A stretch of DNA of 64,000 nt. Origin: an uncultured Clostridium sp. (GTDB lineage: Bacteria; Bacillota; Clostridia; Lachnospirales; Lachnospiraceae). The stretch lies in the NCBI GenBank assembly GCA_945917985.1, contig CAMEIH010000008.1, forward strand, positions 1-64,000, written 5' to 3'. Both the position numbers and the translations under genes were made by a program. Of this stretch, positions 43,880-50,283 are shown in pieces (the stretch's first letter is position 1; the number at the start of each line of letters is the position of its first letter). The notes beneath the pieces are model-generated. The model searched no databases. It was not told the DNA's origin and saw nothing but the letters and a program-made list of their open reading frames with translations.

Positions 43880-45130
43880 CTATTTTTCCTCCTTATATGT
43901 ATTTGCCCCGCCGAAAGCCTCTTCAGCGGATACTCTCTGAAATACCATTGCCGGACGTTTATCGTCCTCAGGGGCAAGTGTCGGTGCTCCCTGTGGTTTT
44001 ACAATATATTTCTGCAGGATATTTTCTTTGTCTTCCTTGCTCACCAGCTTCTCAAGCTCTCCAAGTGCAATCGGTTTTCTGTCATACAGTATTTCTTCCG
44101 CATAACCGGCCTCTGCCAGCTCCTTAAAAGCGGAATCCACGTCCCCGATCTTCCGGTTGCTCCGCCCTTCTATTGCTTTCCATCCGGGGACTTCCAGTCC
44201 GGAAACAATCCGTTCAAGGGATATCTTCTGCAGGTTTTCTACCCAGCTCTTTAAGAACATTGCCTTATTAAGCAGCTGCCCGACTTCTTCCCAGGATAAA
44301 AGCGGAGGAAGTTTTCTTGAGTTGTTCTTCTCGTCCCAAGCATCCTTAAAAAGCTCCATGTTCTTTTCCATGGTCGCCCGGCATCTCCCATAAGCTTTGC
44401 AGAACCCGTCCTTGCAGTAATTCTCTTTGTCCCCCCTGCAGTAGTCTGCGGGCTGGAAGTCTCCTTCTCCCTTGAAGGCTTTTTCTGCCGCCGGCTTTAC
44501 CACTTTTTCTCCCCATACCAGAAGTTCCTTTAAGGTAGTGCTCCATGAGGAATTATTGGGGATACGCGGCTGTATGATATGCAGATGCACATTTTCAATA
44601 TTGAAAAGGAACCCGTATTCCTGATAAGCTCCAAGGGCATACAGTGCAAGCTGATAATTTCCTTCTGCCTTTACCGGAACGCCTTTTCCGTATTTGAAAT
44701 CCACAATATGGAGCTCACTGCCGTAGATCATGATGCAGTCTACCGTTCCAAAGCCTTCCGGTGCCCAGTTACTGTAAGACACTTTCTGTTCTATACGGAT
44801 AAAAGGAGCTGTCGGAAAGCCTAGTGCGATACCGGAAACGAAATCCGCATATTCATCCGTATATCCGTCCATTTCCGGGGAATACAGCTCATTCTCCTGC
44901 AGCTTCTTAAGTCGGCTCTTATATGTCCTGTCCGTCATGTTTCTGTCAGTGAACAGTTTTGAAAGCTTCAGCTCACAGATACTGTGTGCAAGTGTTCCTT
45001 CTGCTGCATACGGTGATTCCTCATCCGGGATACTGTCTTCCAGTCTGGCAGACGGTGTACAGTGGATCCACTTTTTTGCACTGGATGCGGACAGAAGAGC
45101 GTGTGTCCTTTCTTCCTTCTTCTTTGCCAT
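43880..45130 (-). CDS. DUF2800 protein (PD-(D/E)XK nuclease-like)
   Basis: This 416-aa protein matches DUF2800, a RecB/Cas4-like nuclease family paired with DUF2815 in phages: HALLSASSAKKWIHCTPSA, then AAEGTLAHSICELKL, and a catalytic region with LHIVDFKYGKGVPV (D..xK). Four Cys in the C-terminal half (CRGDKENYCKDGFCKAYGRC) could hold an Fe-S cluster as in Cas4/AddB. The last residues repeat RVSAEEAFGGANTY of the neighbour. Confidence 0.85.
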   Translation of the reverse strand: MAKKKEERTHALLSASSAKKWIHCTPSARLEDSIPDEESPYAAEGTLAHSICELKLSKLFTDRNMTDRTYKSRLKKLQENELYSPEMDGYTDEYADFVSGIALGFPTAPFIRIEQKVSYSNWAPEGFGTVDCIMIYGSELHIVDFKYGKGVPVKAEGNYQLALYALGAYQEYGFLFNIENVHLHIIQPRIPNNSSWSTTLKELLVWGEKVVKPAAEKAFKGEGDFQPADYCRGDKENYCKDGFCKAYGRCRATMEKNMELFKDAWDEKNNSRKLPPLLSWEEVGQLLNKAMFLKSWVENLQKISLERIVSGLEVPGWKAIEGRSNRKIGDVDSAFKELAEAGYAEEILYDRKPIALGELEKLVSKEDKENILQKYIVKPQGAPTLAPEDDKRPAMVFQRVSAEEAFGGANTYKEEK

Positions 45131-45618
45131 CAGATCTGTGCACCCGCCTCTCTTAAGGCAAGGGCAAACTCTCCGTAACGTTCTTTAGGAAGCTCTGTCA
45201 TTGCCTGGATACCAAACTTCTGCAGAATTCCCATAACCTGCGGCATCTTACCCATACCCGTAAGTCCGGCTGCCGCTACCTGCAGCTGTTCGATTGTGAA
45301 TGTCTGTGGAGCTGCGGTTGTCGGAACGGGACCCTGCATAGGTGCCATTCCGGATACCGGTACTCCCATAGTCTGCTGGGGGACAGGCATTGCCGGAGCC
45401 GCCTGCTGTGGAATCTGCCCCATTTGTGAAAATGCCTGCGGCTGTGCCTGGCAGACGGGAGCCTGAACAGGCAGCGTCGTGCCTACAGGATTCTGTGTGT
45501 CAGGTACCTGTGTATTAGCCACCACGGGGGCATTGCCCGCTGCCACAGAGGATGCCAGTCTGTTTACTGCATCTGTAAGCTCCTTCATTCCTTCGATAAC
45601 AATCTTAATTTCATTCAT
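45130..45618 (-). CDS. phage replication-region protein with Pro/Gln-rich linker
   Basis: This 162-aa protein has a helical N-terminus (MNEIKIVIEGMKELTDAVNR), a disordered Pro/Gln/Met linker and a C-terminal helical domain (FTIEQLQVAAAGLTGMGK). It overlaps DUF2800 by 1 bp and is commonly found before it in Clostridia phages. Function unknown; a role in loading recombination proteins is speculation. Confidence 0.6.
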   Translation of the reverse strand: MNEIKIVIEGMKELTDAVNRLASSVAAGNAPVVANTQVPDTQNPVGTTLPVQAPVCQAQPQAFSQMGQIPQQAAPAMPVPQQTMGVPVSGMAPMQGPVPTTAAPQTFTIEQLQVAAAGLTGMGKMPQVMGILQKFGIQAMTELPKERYGEFALALREAGAQI

Positions 45619-45645
45619 TGCAAATCTCCTTTTCTGTGATATAAT

Positions 45646-45792
45646 TTAATTGTTAATTGACTGGTCCTGATCTGCCCGCCCGGCGTCGGGACCTTCTTTC
45701 TGTTGCGACGTCGCATTTTCTTCATCCTGGCAGTCACATCTTTCACCAGGATCCAGATGTGCGCCACAGTAAGGACATATTTTGTATCCCAT
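45646..45792 (-). CDS. zinc-ribbon protein, 48 aa
   Basis: The frame starts MGYKICPYCGAHLDPGERC and contains a second Cys (CDC), then an acidic tail in which ENATSQQ is encoded by palindrome copy 4. GGAGG lies 7 nt upstream. Confidence 0.6.
   Translation of the reverse strand: MGYKICPYCGAHLDPGERCDCQDEENATSQQKEGPDAGRADQDQSINN
45704..45715. repeat. GCGACGTCGC palindrome, copy 4
   Basis: TGCGACGTCGCA occurs in the small zinc-ribbon gene, again encoding ATSQ. Confidence 0.85.
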
Positions 45793-45795
45793 CAC

Positions 45796-46101
45796 TTATC
45801 CCTCCTCTCTCTCCATTTCATCCGTCATGGCACGTACCTGAAGCATTCTTTTTACTTCCTCCGGATCCTTTCCATCTTTACATCTGCCAGAGTATACCTT
45901 TACACCGAACATCATGGATACCATATGATAGGCGCGATTGTTAAAATCTTTTGATGATTTCAGTGCCTCCACATATTTTTCCAGAAGAAAGGCCCTTATT
46001 GGCATCATTCCGACTGTGCTTTCTCCTAATATGGATGCTAGCTTTTCATTTTCTTCCTGCATGATTCTCATAAGCTCTCCCGTAAGTTCGTCTTTTCCCA
46101 A
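45796..46101 (-). CDS. small phage protein, 101 aa
   Basis: This 101-aa helical protein (ELTGELMRIMQEENEKLASI) has no recognised family. It lies 3 bp upstream of the zinc-ribbon gene and follows a 58-aa gene. Confidence 0.55.
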   Translation of the reverse strand: MGKDELTGELMRIMQEENEKLASILGESTVGMMPIRAFLLEKYVEALKSSKDFNNRAYHMVSMMFGVKVYSGRCKDGKDPEEVKRMLQVRAMTDEMEREEG

Positions 46102-46107
46102 TTTTTC

Positions 46108-46284
46108 TCACTCCTTTACTGTATCTTTGATATCTCTGATCATATGGCTCTTGATCATGTACCTGCGCTTGAGCTCGTCCCACAGGACATCATCATTCAG
46201 CAGTCTTGCTATGATGATCTGTTCCTCACCGGTTGTCGCCCGGATCCGATCCGCCAGCTCTTCTCTCTCTATTCCACTCATCAT
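46108..46284 (-). CDS. small phage protein, 58 aa
   Basis: The frame starts MMSGIEREELADRIRATT and ends MIRDIKDTVKE; AAAGGAG precedes the two Met codons. Helical, unknown function. It overlaps the upstream membrane-protein gene by 4 bp. Confidence 0.5.
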   Translation of the reverse strand: MMSGIEREELADRIRATTGEEQIIIARLLNDDVLWDELKRRYMIKSHMIRDIKDTVKE

Positions 46285-46433
46285 ATCTCTCCTTTCCTTT
46301 CAGATTCCTTGGCCATTCTGAAAAGTCCGGCCAGTGATATAAACAGCACTACGGTGCACGTGATGGGAAAAAGTTCGTAAAAGAACATGGAGCCCATGAA
46401 CACCGTAAATGCGATTGCTTCCTTAACTTTCAT
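46281..46433 (-). CDS. small membrane protein, 50 aa
   Basis: The frame starts MKVKEAIAFTVFMGSMFF and has two hydrophobic stretches (residues 6-20 and 22-38) and a charged tail. AAGGAC precedes the chosen ATG. Function unknown. Confidence 0.5.
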   Translation of the reverse strand: MKVKEAIAFTVFMGSMFFYELFPITCTVVLFISLAGLFRMAKESERKGEI

Positions 46434-46455
46434 CTGCTTGTCCTTTCTTGCCGGG

Positions 46456-46614
46456 CTATGCCGGCTTTCTCTTTTCTCTTTCTCCATCCAGTAATGGTCC
46501 TTCATACAGACCATTCTTGATTCCGTAGTATAGATCTACAAAAGCTTCTGTTATCCTGTCTATTGCTCCTTCTGTAAATTCAACCGTGCATGTCAATTCT
46601 TCTTTTCCTGCCAT
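46456..46614 (-). CDS. small phage protein, 52 aa
   Basis: The frame starts MAGKEELTCTVEFTEGAI and contains AFVDLYYGIKNGLYEGP; AAGGAGAGG lies upstream. This short family occurs in the early region of Firmicutes phages; function unknown. Confidence 0.55.
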   Translation of the reverse strand: MAGKEELTCTVEFTEGAIDRITEAFVDLYYGIKNGLYEGPLLDGEREKRKPA

Positions 46615-46666
46615 AGAATCCTCTCCTTTCCCCTAAATTCTATGTATTACTGGTTGTACGACTTTC

Positions 46667-46750
46667 TTACTCTTTATGGTCCTTCGTCAAAATCAATAAA
46701 ACAATGATTATCGTTACGCATATAATTGCAGTTTTGATAACTCCAATCAT
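46667..46750 (-). CDS. small membrane protein, 27 aa
   Basis: MIGVIKTAIICVTIIIVLLI is a single transmembrane helix with the tail LTKDHKE. GGTGAG lies 9 nt upstream. Only length and hydrophobicity support it. Confidence 0.35.
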   Translation of the reverse strand: MIGVIKTAIICVTIIIVLLILTKDHKE

Positions 46751-46849
46751 TTTCTTCTCACCTTCTTTCTTGCTTTTTCCATTCCCAGTCCATATACTGT
46801 TCTTACAGGCTCCCGCCAGAGCCGAGTACATAAGAAAGGGGAATTTTCA

Positions 46850-47140
46850 TTATGGAAATGAATATTTATGATCAGCTTGCTTTGCTATATGTTCAAAAAA
46901 GTAATACATTAGGTTTAGAGCCTGCGGATTTTTATGACATGTATTGTAAAGCAAGAGATGAAATATGCGAGCGAGCAAAAAAAGAAGAAATGTAAAGTCA
47001 ATTCTTGACAATTCTTTATTGATTGCGGACATTGCATACGCATAGTCTTTTTCATTCCCAGGTAAGGGTCGCTTTGACTCCTCTGACAGTAATTCCATCT
47101 GCTGTTTGAGGAGTCTTCTTCTTTCAAAGTATCCTTTCAT
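46850..47140 (-). CDS. small early phage protein with a chimeric C-terminus
   Basis: This frame starts after GGGAGGTGAG and its first 45-50 residues (MKGYFERRRLLKQQMELL, then AMSAINKELS) look like a normal helical phage protein. Beyond about 46995 the frame reads the antisense of the plus-strand 47-aa gene (TFLLFLLARIFHLLL), which is not convincing as protein. The native 3' end was probably replaced. Confidence 0.4.
   Translation of the reverse strand: MKGYFERRRLLKQQMELLSEESKRPLPGNEKDYAYAMSAINKELSRIDFTFLLFLLARIFHLLLYNTCHKNPQALNLMYYFFEHIAKQADHKYSFP
46852..46995 (+). CDS. small phage protein on the opposite strand, 47 aa
   Basis: The frame starts MEMNIYDQLALLYVQKS and contains EPADFYDMYCKARDEI, the type of small DNA-binding-like protein common in Firmicutes phage early regions. 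AAAGGGG precedes it. It runs antisense through the 3' half of a minus-strand gene, and its stop codon overlaps TGTAAAGTCAATT, which recurs as a direct repeat 182 bp further on. Confidence 0.55.
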   Translation: MEMNIYDQLALLYVQKSNTLGLEPADFYDMYCKARDEICERAKKEEM

Positions 47141-47282
47141 GATTTCTCACCTCCCTCTTTCACCGGATCTTTTGTAAAGTCAATTGAATTAAGTTCGTTT
47201 TTTTTGTATTTAGATATCTTGAATGTTTATTTCGATAATGATAATATTTTATAAATAAAGCACTATCGAAAGGATTTTTTAC

Positions 47283-47480
47283 ATGATAGAACAAACCACT
47301 AGGCTGTATCACTGTCACAAAATAAACAAGAATGTAACTATTTTTGAAGATTATGAAGTTTCTGGAGACATTCGGAACCTAGTGCGCTGCTCATGTCCAT
47401 ATCACATATACAAGGATATGAAGCCGCACTGTGATGGTTATAATGATTTTGGTTTCCAGTGTTGCTATGCAGAAAACTGA
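47283..47480 (+). CDS. Cys-rich small protein, plus strand, 65 aa
   Basis: The frame starts MIEQTTRLYHCHKINKNV and carries CSCPYHIYKDMKPHCDGYN and FQCCYAEN, a plausible zinc-binding pattern. An inverted repeat (TTTCGATA...TATCGAAA) lies just upstream with an AT-rich promoter-like region (TTGAAT, TAATAT). It is antisense to the end of the next minus-strand gene. Confidence 0.5.
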   Translation: MIEQTTRLYHCHKINKNVTIFEDYEVSGDIRNLVRCSCPYHIYKDMKPHCDGYNDFGFQCCYAEN

Positions 47481-47616
47481 TAACCAAACTAACAAGCTCC
47501 TCCGGTCTCTCTGACGGAGAAAGATAACAGTAAAGTCTTAGATCGCATTTACAACAATCTCCTCCAGATTCTTTGCAATGCTGGCTTACTTCCTTATTGA
47601 ATTCCATGGCATCCAT
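47338..47616 (-). CDS. Cys-rich early phage protein, 3' end overlapped antisense
   Basis: The first 55 residues (MDAMEFNKEVSQHCKESG, then CCKCDLRLYC and PEELVSLVISFL) match a recurring Firmicutes phage zinc-binding small protein. The remainder is antisense to the plus-strand 65-aa gene and probably not native. It lies directly downstream of cro. Confidence 0.45.
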   Translation of the reverse strand: MDAMEFNKEVSQHCKESGGDCCKCDLRLYCYLSPSERPEELVSLVISFLHSNTGNQNHYNHHSAASYPCICDMDMSSALGSECLQKLHNLQK

Positions 47617-47635
47617 TATTTTCTTTCTCCATTCT

Positions 47636-47845
47636 TCATTTTGTTTCGTCTGGTAGACGTGGCTTGAACTGCTCCAGTGGAACTCCAATAGCATCACAAA
47701 TTTTCATGTATTCATTTGCTTCGATTTTCCTGTTGTCATTCAACATCATATTGAGTATTGGAGCTGGTATTCCTGTTTTTTCTGATACGAAAGCTTGCTT
47801 GATTCCATTCTCTTCAAGGTACTTTTTAATATCACTACCCTTCAT
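47636..47845 (-). CDS. Cro-like HTH repressor
   Basis: This 69-aa XRE-family protein has the HTH KQAFVSEKTGIPAPILNMML near residues 19-40. The start is the ATG after AAGGAGG (MKGSDIKKYL). It is divergent from the CI-like gene and downstream of a promoter whose spacer contains one of three operators, the classic position of Cro, the first lytic gene. Confidence 0.85.
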   Translation of the reverse strand: MKGSDIKKYLEENGIKQAFVSEKTGIPAPILNMMLNDNRKIEANEYMKICDAIGVPLEQFKPRLPDETK

Positions 47846-47865
47846 CTGTTTTCCTCCTTTCAAAT

Positions 47866-47937
47866 TCAGATTTTCTGATTTTCTTTATCATATATCAGTA
47901 TTTCTGATTTGTCAATATAATTTTTCAGAATATCTGA
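47866..47937. promoter_or_regulatory. three-site CI/Cro operator region
   Basis: TCAGATTTTCTGA (47866-47878), TCAGTATTTCTGA (47895-47907) and TCAGAATATCTGA (47925-47937) share TCAGANNNTCTGA. Two are perfect and one has a single mismatch. They lie 29-30 bp apart, about three helical turns, between the divergent cro and cI genes. Confidence 0.85.
47887..47915 (-). promoter_or_regulatory. lytic (cro) promoter
   Basis: Minus strand TTGACA (47910-47915), 17-bp spacer, TATGAT (47887-47892). The middle operator lies entirely in the spacer, so repressor binding would block RNA polymerase. Confidence 0.85.
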
Positions 47938-47945
47938 TTTTTTTA

Positions 47946-47974
47946 TTGCGTTTTCAAAATTTCTGTGATACTAT
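47946..47974 (+). promoter_or_regulatory. repressor (cI) promoter
   Basis: Plus strand TTGCGT (47946-47951), 17-bp spacer, TACTAT (47969-47974), about 25 bp before the cI ATG. The nearest operator ends 8 bp upstream of the -35. Confidence 0.7.
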
Positions 47975-47998
47975 CTTCTTATAAAAAGGAGGTTGCTT

Positions 47999-48460
47999 AT
48001 GAGTGACGATACCGTAAAAAAGAACATATCTAAAAATATTGGAAGATATAGAGAAGCAATTGGTATGAGCCAAAAAGAATTGGCAAATAGACTAGGTGTA
48101 GTACCATCCAGAATTTCTAATTGGGAAACTGGCGCAAATTGCCCGACTATTGATATATTGTTCCAAGTTTGTGAAATACTTGGTGTTTCAATAAATGATA
48201 TTTATGGTGTATATCCGGATTCCAAATTCATATTGCGATATAATGAACAGGAGATATTAAAAAAATATCGTGAACTTGATGCTCACGGAAAAGAAATGGT
48301 TGACTTTACATTACATAAAGAATGGGAGCGTTCCGTTTCTATAGAAAAAGTTGTTCCATACTCTCCTGTTACTCAGGCCGCGCACAACGATCATCAGAAT
48401 GAGGACGGAGAACAGAAAAAGATGCAGGATGATCTTTCCAATCTTAAGAGACCGGAATAA
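47999..48460 (+). CDS. CI-like XRE repressor of lysogeny
   Basis: This 153-aa protein has an N-terminal HTH (MSQKELANRLGVVPSRISNW, about residues 22-41) and a C-terminal region without a LexA/S24 peptidase domain, so it is not self-cleaving. AGGAGG lies 6 nt before the ATG. The next gene encodes an ImmA/IrrE-type protease, which in ICEBs1 and related phages cleaves the repressor to cause induction; the same circuit is likely here. Confidence 0.9.
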   Translation: MSDDTVKKNISKNIGRYREAIGMSQKELANRLGVVPSRISNWETGANCPTIDILFQVCEILGVSINDIYGVYPDSKFILRYNEQEILKKYRELDAHGKEMVDFTLHKEWERSVSIEKVVPYSPVTQAAHNDHQNEDGEQKKMQDDLSNLKRPE

Positions 48461-48499
48461 CGGACAGCTATTTTGATAAAGTGTATTTGGGGTGATTTT

Positions 48500-48964
48500 A
48501 TGACATATGAAGGTTTACTGGATGAAGCACAGAAAGATAATGTATACATTATAGAGAACGCTGATTTTAAATCAAAAGCGGACGGGCTGATCAATGGTGA
48601 TGTTATTGGAATAAATAAAAATATCCGTTCCAGCAGAAAACGGTCATGTATTCTTGCTGAAGAGCTTGGGCATTACCACACTACTTACGGGAATATCATC
48701 GGCCAGTCTTCTGTATCTGACAGAAAGCAGGAACTACGTGCCAGGGCATGGGCATATGATCGTATGGTAGGAATAACCGGTATTATTGATGCGTATAACC
48801 AAGGATGCCGATCGGTATATGAAACTGCAGAGTATTTGAATGTCACGGAAGAATTTCTTTCGGAAGCACTGCAGCACTATAGAAGAAAATATGGGATATA
48901 TACAAAGATAGATAGTTATGTAATCTATTTTGAACCGTCGCTCGGAGTGTTCAAATTGATATAA
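48500..48964 (+). CDS. ImmA/IrrE-like anti-repressor metallopeptidase
   Basis: This 154-aa protein has the HExxH-like motif as AEELGHYHTT near residue 55 (the E-x-x-H order EELGH is seen in this family) and a downstream RKQELRARAWAYDR helix with conserved E/A residues. Start chosen at MTYEGLLDEAQ. ImmA proteases inactivate their paired repressor after DNA damage or cell signals. It immediately follows the CI gene. Confidence 0.8.
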   Translation: MTYEGLLDEAQKDNVYIIENADFKSKADGLINGDVIGINKNIRSSRKRSCILAEELGHYHTTYGNIIGQSSVSDRKQELRARAWAYDRMVGITGIIDAYNQGCRSVYETAEYLNVTEEFLSEALQHYRRKYGIYTKIDSYVIYFEPSLGVFKLI

Positions 48965-48989
48965 AATACTATAGAAAAGAGGGGATTTT

Positions 48990-49415
48990 ATGAAGTGTCC
49001 TAATTGCGGTGCAGAAGCTACAGGAAATTTCTGTAATTATTGTGGAAGCGAACTTCCAAAGAAACAGGAAACAATGAACATTAATGGTAATGTTACCATT
49101 AACAATTACTACCAGTATCCAAATGATCCAAATGAATCGGACTATGAAGAAGAATATGAGGAAGATGAAGATTTTGATTTTGAAGATGAAAAAGAGTCAG
49201 GATTCTCAATAGCATCGCTTGTGTGCTTTATACTCGCTATCTTTTTTGCCTTCGGAATTGCGCCATTAGGTATAATTTTCTCAATTTCTTCCATAATATT
49301 CGCTTTAATAGCGTATTTTGATGGGAAAGGATCATGTAAGTGTGCGAATATAGTTTTTTGGATTAACATAGTGGGAGTCATTTTAATGATAGTAGCAGCT
49401 GTTTTAATACAATAA
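48990..49415 (+). CDS. zinc-ribbon membrane protein
   Basis: This 141-aa protein has an N-terminal zinc ribbon (MKCPNCGAEATGNFCNYC), a short strand with NINGNVTINNYYQ, an acidic Glu/Asp run, and two or three transmembrane helices (about 76-97, 100-112, 120-140). AAGAGGGG precedes the ATG. It starts a three-gene cargo group behind the immunity genes. Function unknown. Confidence 0.6.
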   Translation: MKCPNCGAEATGNFCNYCGSELPKKQETMNINGNVTINNYYQYPNDPNESDYEEEYEEDEDFDFEDEKESGFSIASLVCFILAIFFAFGIAPLGIIFSISSIIFALIAYFDGKGSCKCANIVFWINIVGVILMIVAAVLIQ

Positions 49416-49445
49416 TATAAATTTATATTAAGGAGGAATTTTACT

Positions 49446-49751
49446 ATGTCACTTATCAAATGCAAAGAGTGTGGGAAAGAAATTTCTGATCAGGCAAGTT
49501 CTTGTCCACATTGTGGGTTCCCTATAAATCCAAACGCACAATCTATCAACGTAAACATGAATAATGGACCTTCCATAAAATGTCCTAAATGCGGATCTAC
49601 TAATTTGCAAGCAATTTCTGATACTCATGGAAAAGGTGCCAGCTTCTGGAAACTTTGTTTTTGTGGATTGCTTGGTTTATGTGGAACAGGAAAAACTAAA
49701 ACAGAACATTACTGGGTTTGCCAGTCTTGTGGTAACAAATTTAAAATGTGA
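49446..49751 (+). CDS. double zinc-ribbon protein
   Basis: This 101-aa protein starts MSLIKCKECGKEISDQAS and has four CxxC pairs (CKEC, CPHC, CPKC, CQSC) arranged as two ribbons separated by a Gly-rich and Cys-rich hydrophobic stretch (KLCFCGLLGLCG). AAGGAGG lies 10 nt upstream. The DUF2085 gene overlaps it by 4 bp. Function unknown. Confidence 0.6.
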   Translation: MSLIKCKECGKEISDQASSCPHCGFPINPNAQSINVNMNNGPSIKCPKCGSTNLQAISDTHGKGASFWKLCFCGLLGLCGTGKTKTEHYWVCQSCGNKFKM

Positions 49752-50110
49752 TGGACTTCAAAACAAAAATATGGATTCATTTAATGGATTTTTGTAGTAA
49801 ATATTGGGGCTGCCACCAAATGCCAGAAAGAAGTTTTTTTATAGGCAGGTATCAGCTTCCTGTTTGTGCGAGATGTACTGGAATAATAATTGGATATATA
49901 GCAGCTATTGTTATTTCTATATTTGACATAAATATAAAATCTATCATTTGTCTCCTTTTTATATTACCAATTGCAATAGATGGCACAATACAATATCTAA
50001 CAAAATATGAATCCAATAATATAAAAAGATTATTAACTGGTTTTCTTTCTGGATTAGGGTTTATCACACTTATAATGAATTTTGTTAAGTTCTTACTACA
50101 TGTTATATAA
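49748..50110 (+). CDS. DUF2085 membrane protein
   Basis: This 120-aa protein matches DUF2085: GCHQMPERSFFIGRYQLP, then PVCARCTGIIIGYI, followed by three predicted transmembrane helices. Function of the family is unknown. Translation is coupled (ATGA) to the zinc-ribbon gene before it. The group is followed by hairpins that would end its transcript. Confidence 0.75.
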   Translation: MMDFKTKIWIHLMDFCSKYWGCHQMPERSFFIGRYQLPVCARCTGIIIGYIAAIVISIFDINIKSIICLLFILPIAIDGTIQYLTKYESNNIKRLLTGFLSGLGFITLIMNFVKFLLHVI

Positions 50111-50114
50111 AAAA

Positions 50115-50175
50115 CCGCCCCAGTGCTGGTAACACCGGAGCGGAGTTCCGAACTATATCGGGGGAAACCGATATA
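50115..50175 (+). other. tandem hairpins upstream of the integrase gene
   Basis: First hairpin: CCGCCCCAGTG with CACCGGAGCGG, loop CTGGTAA, two mismatches. Second: TATATCGG, loop GGGAAA, CCGATATA (perfect). Similar GC-rich plus GGGAAA hairpins are seen ahead of integrases in clostridial mobile elements. Likely a terminator and/or integrase leader RNA. Confidence 0.55.
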
Positions 50176-50283
50176 ATCCGCATTGCATCATACAAATGTG
50201 ATTATATCATTCTCCCGGCAAAAACACAAGTGCCGGGCATTTTTATGCCCTGAATTAAGTAAAATGTACGGGAGGATGATATT

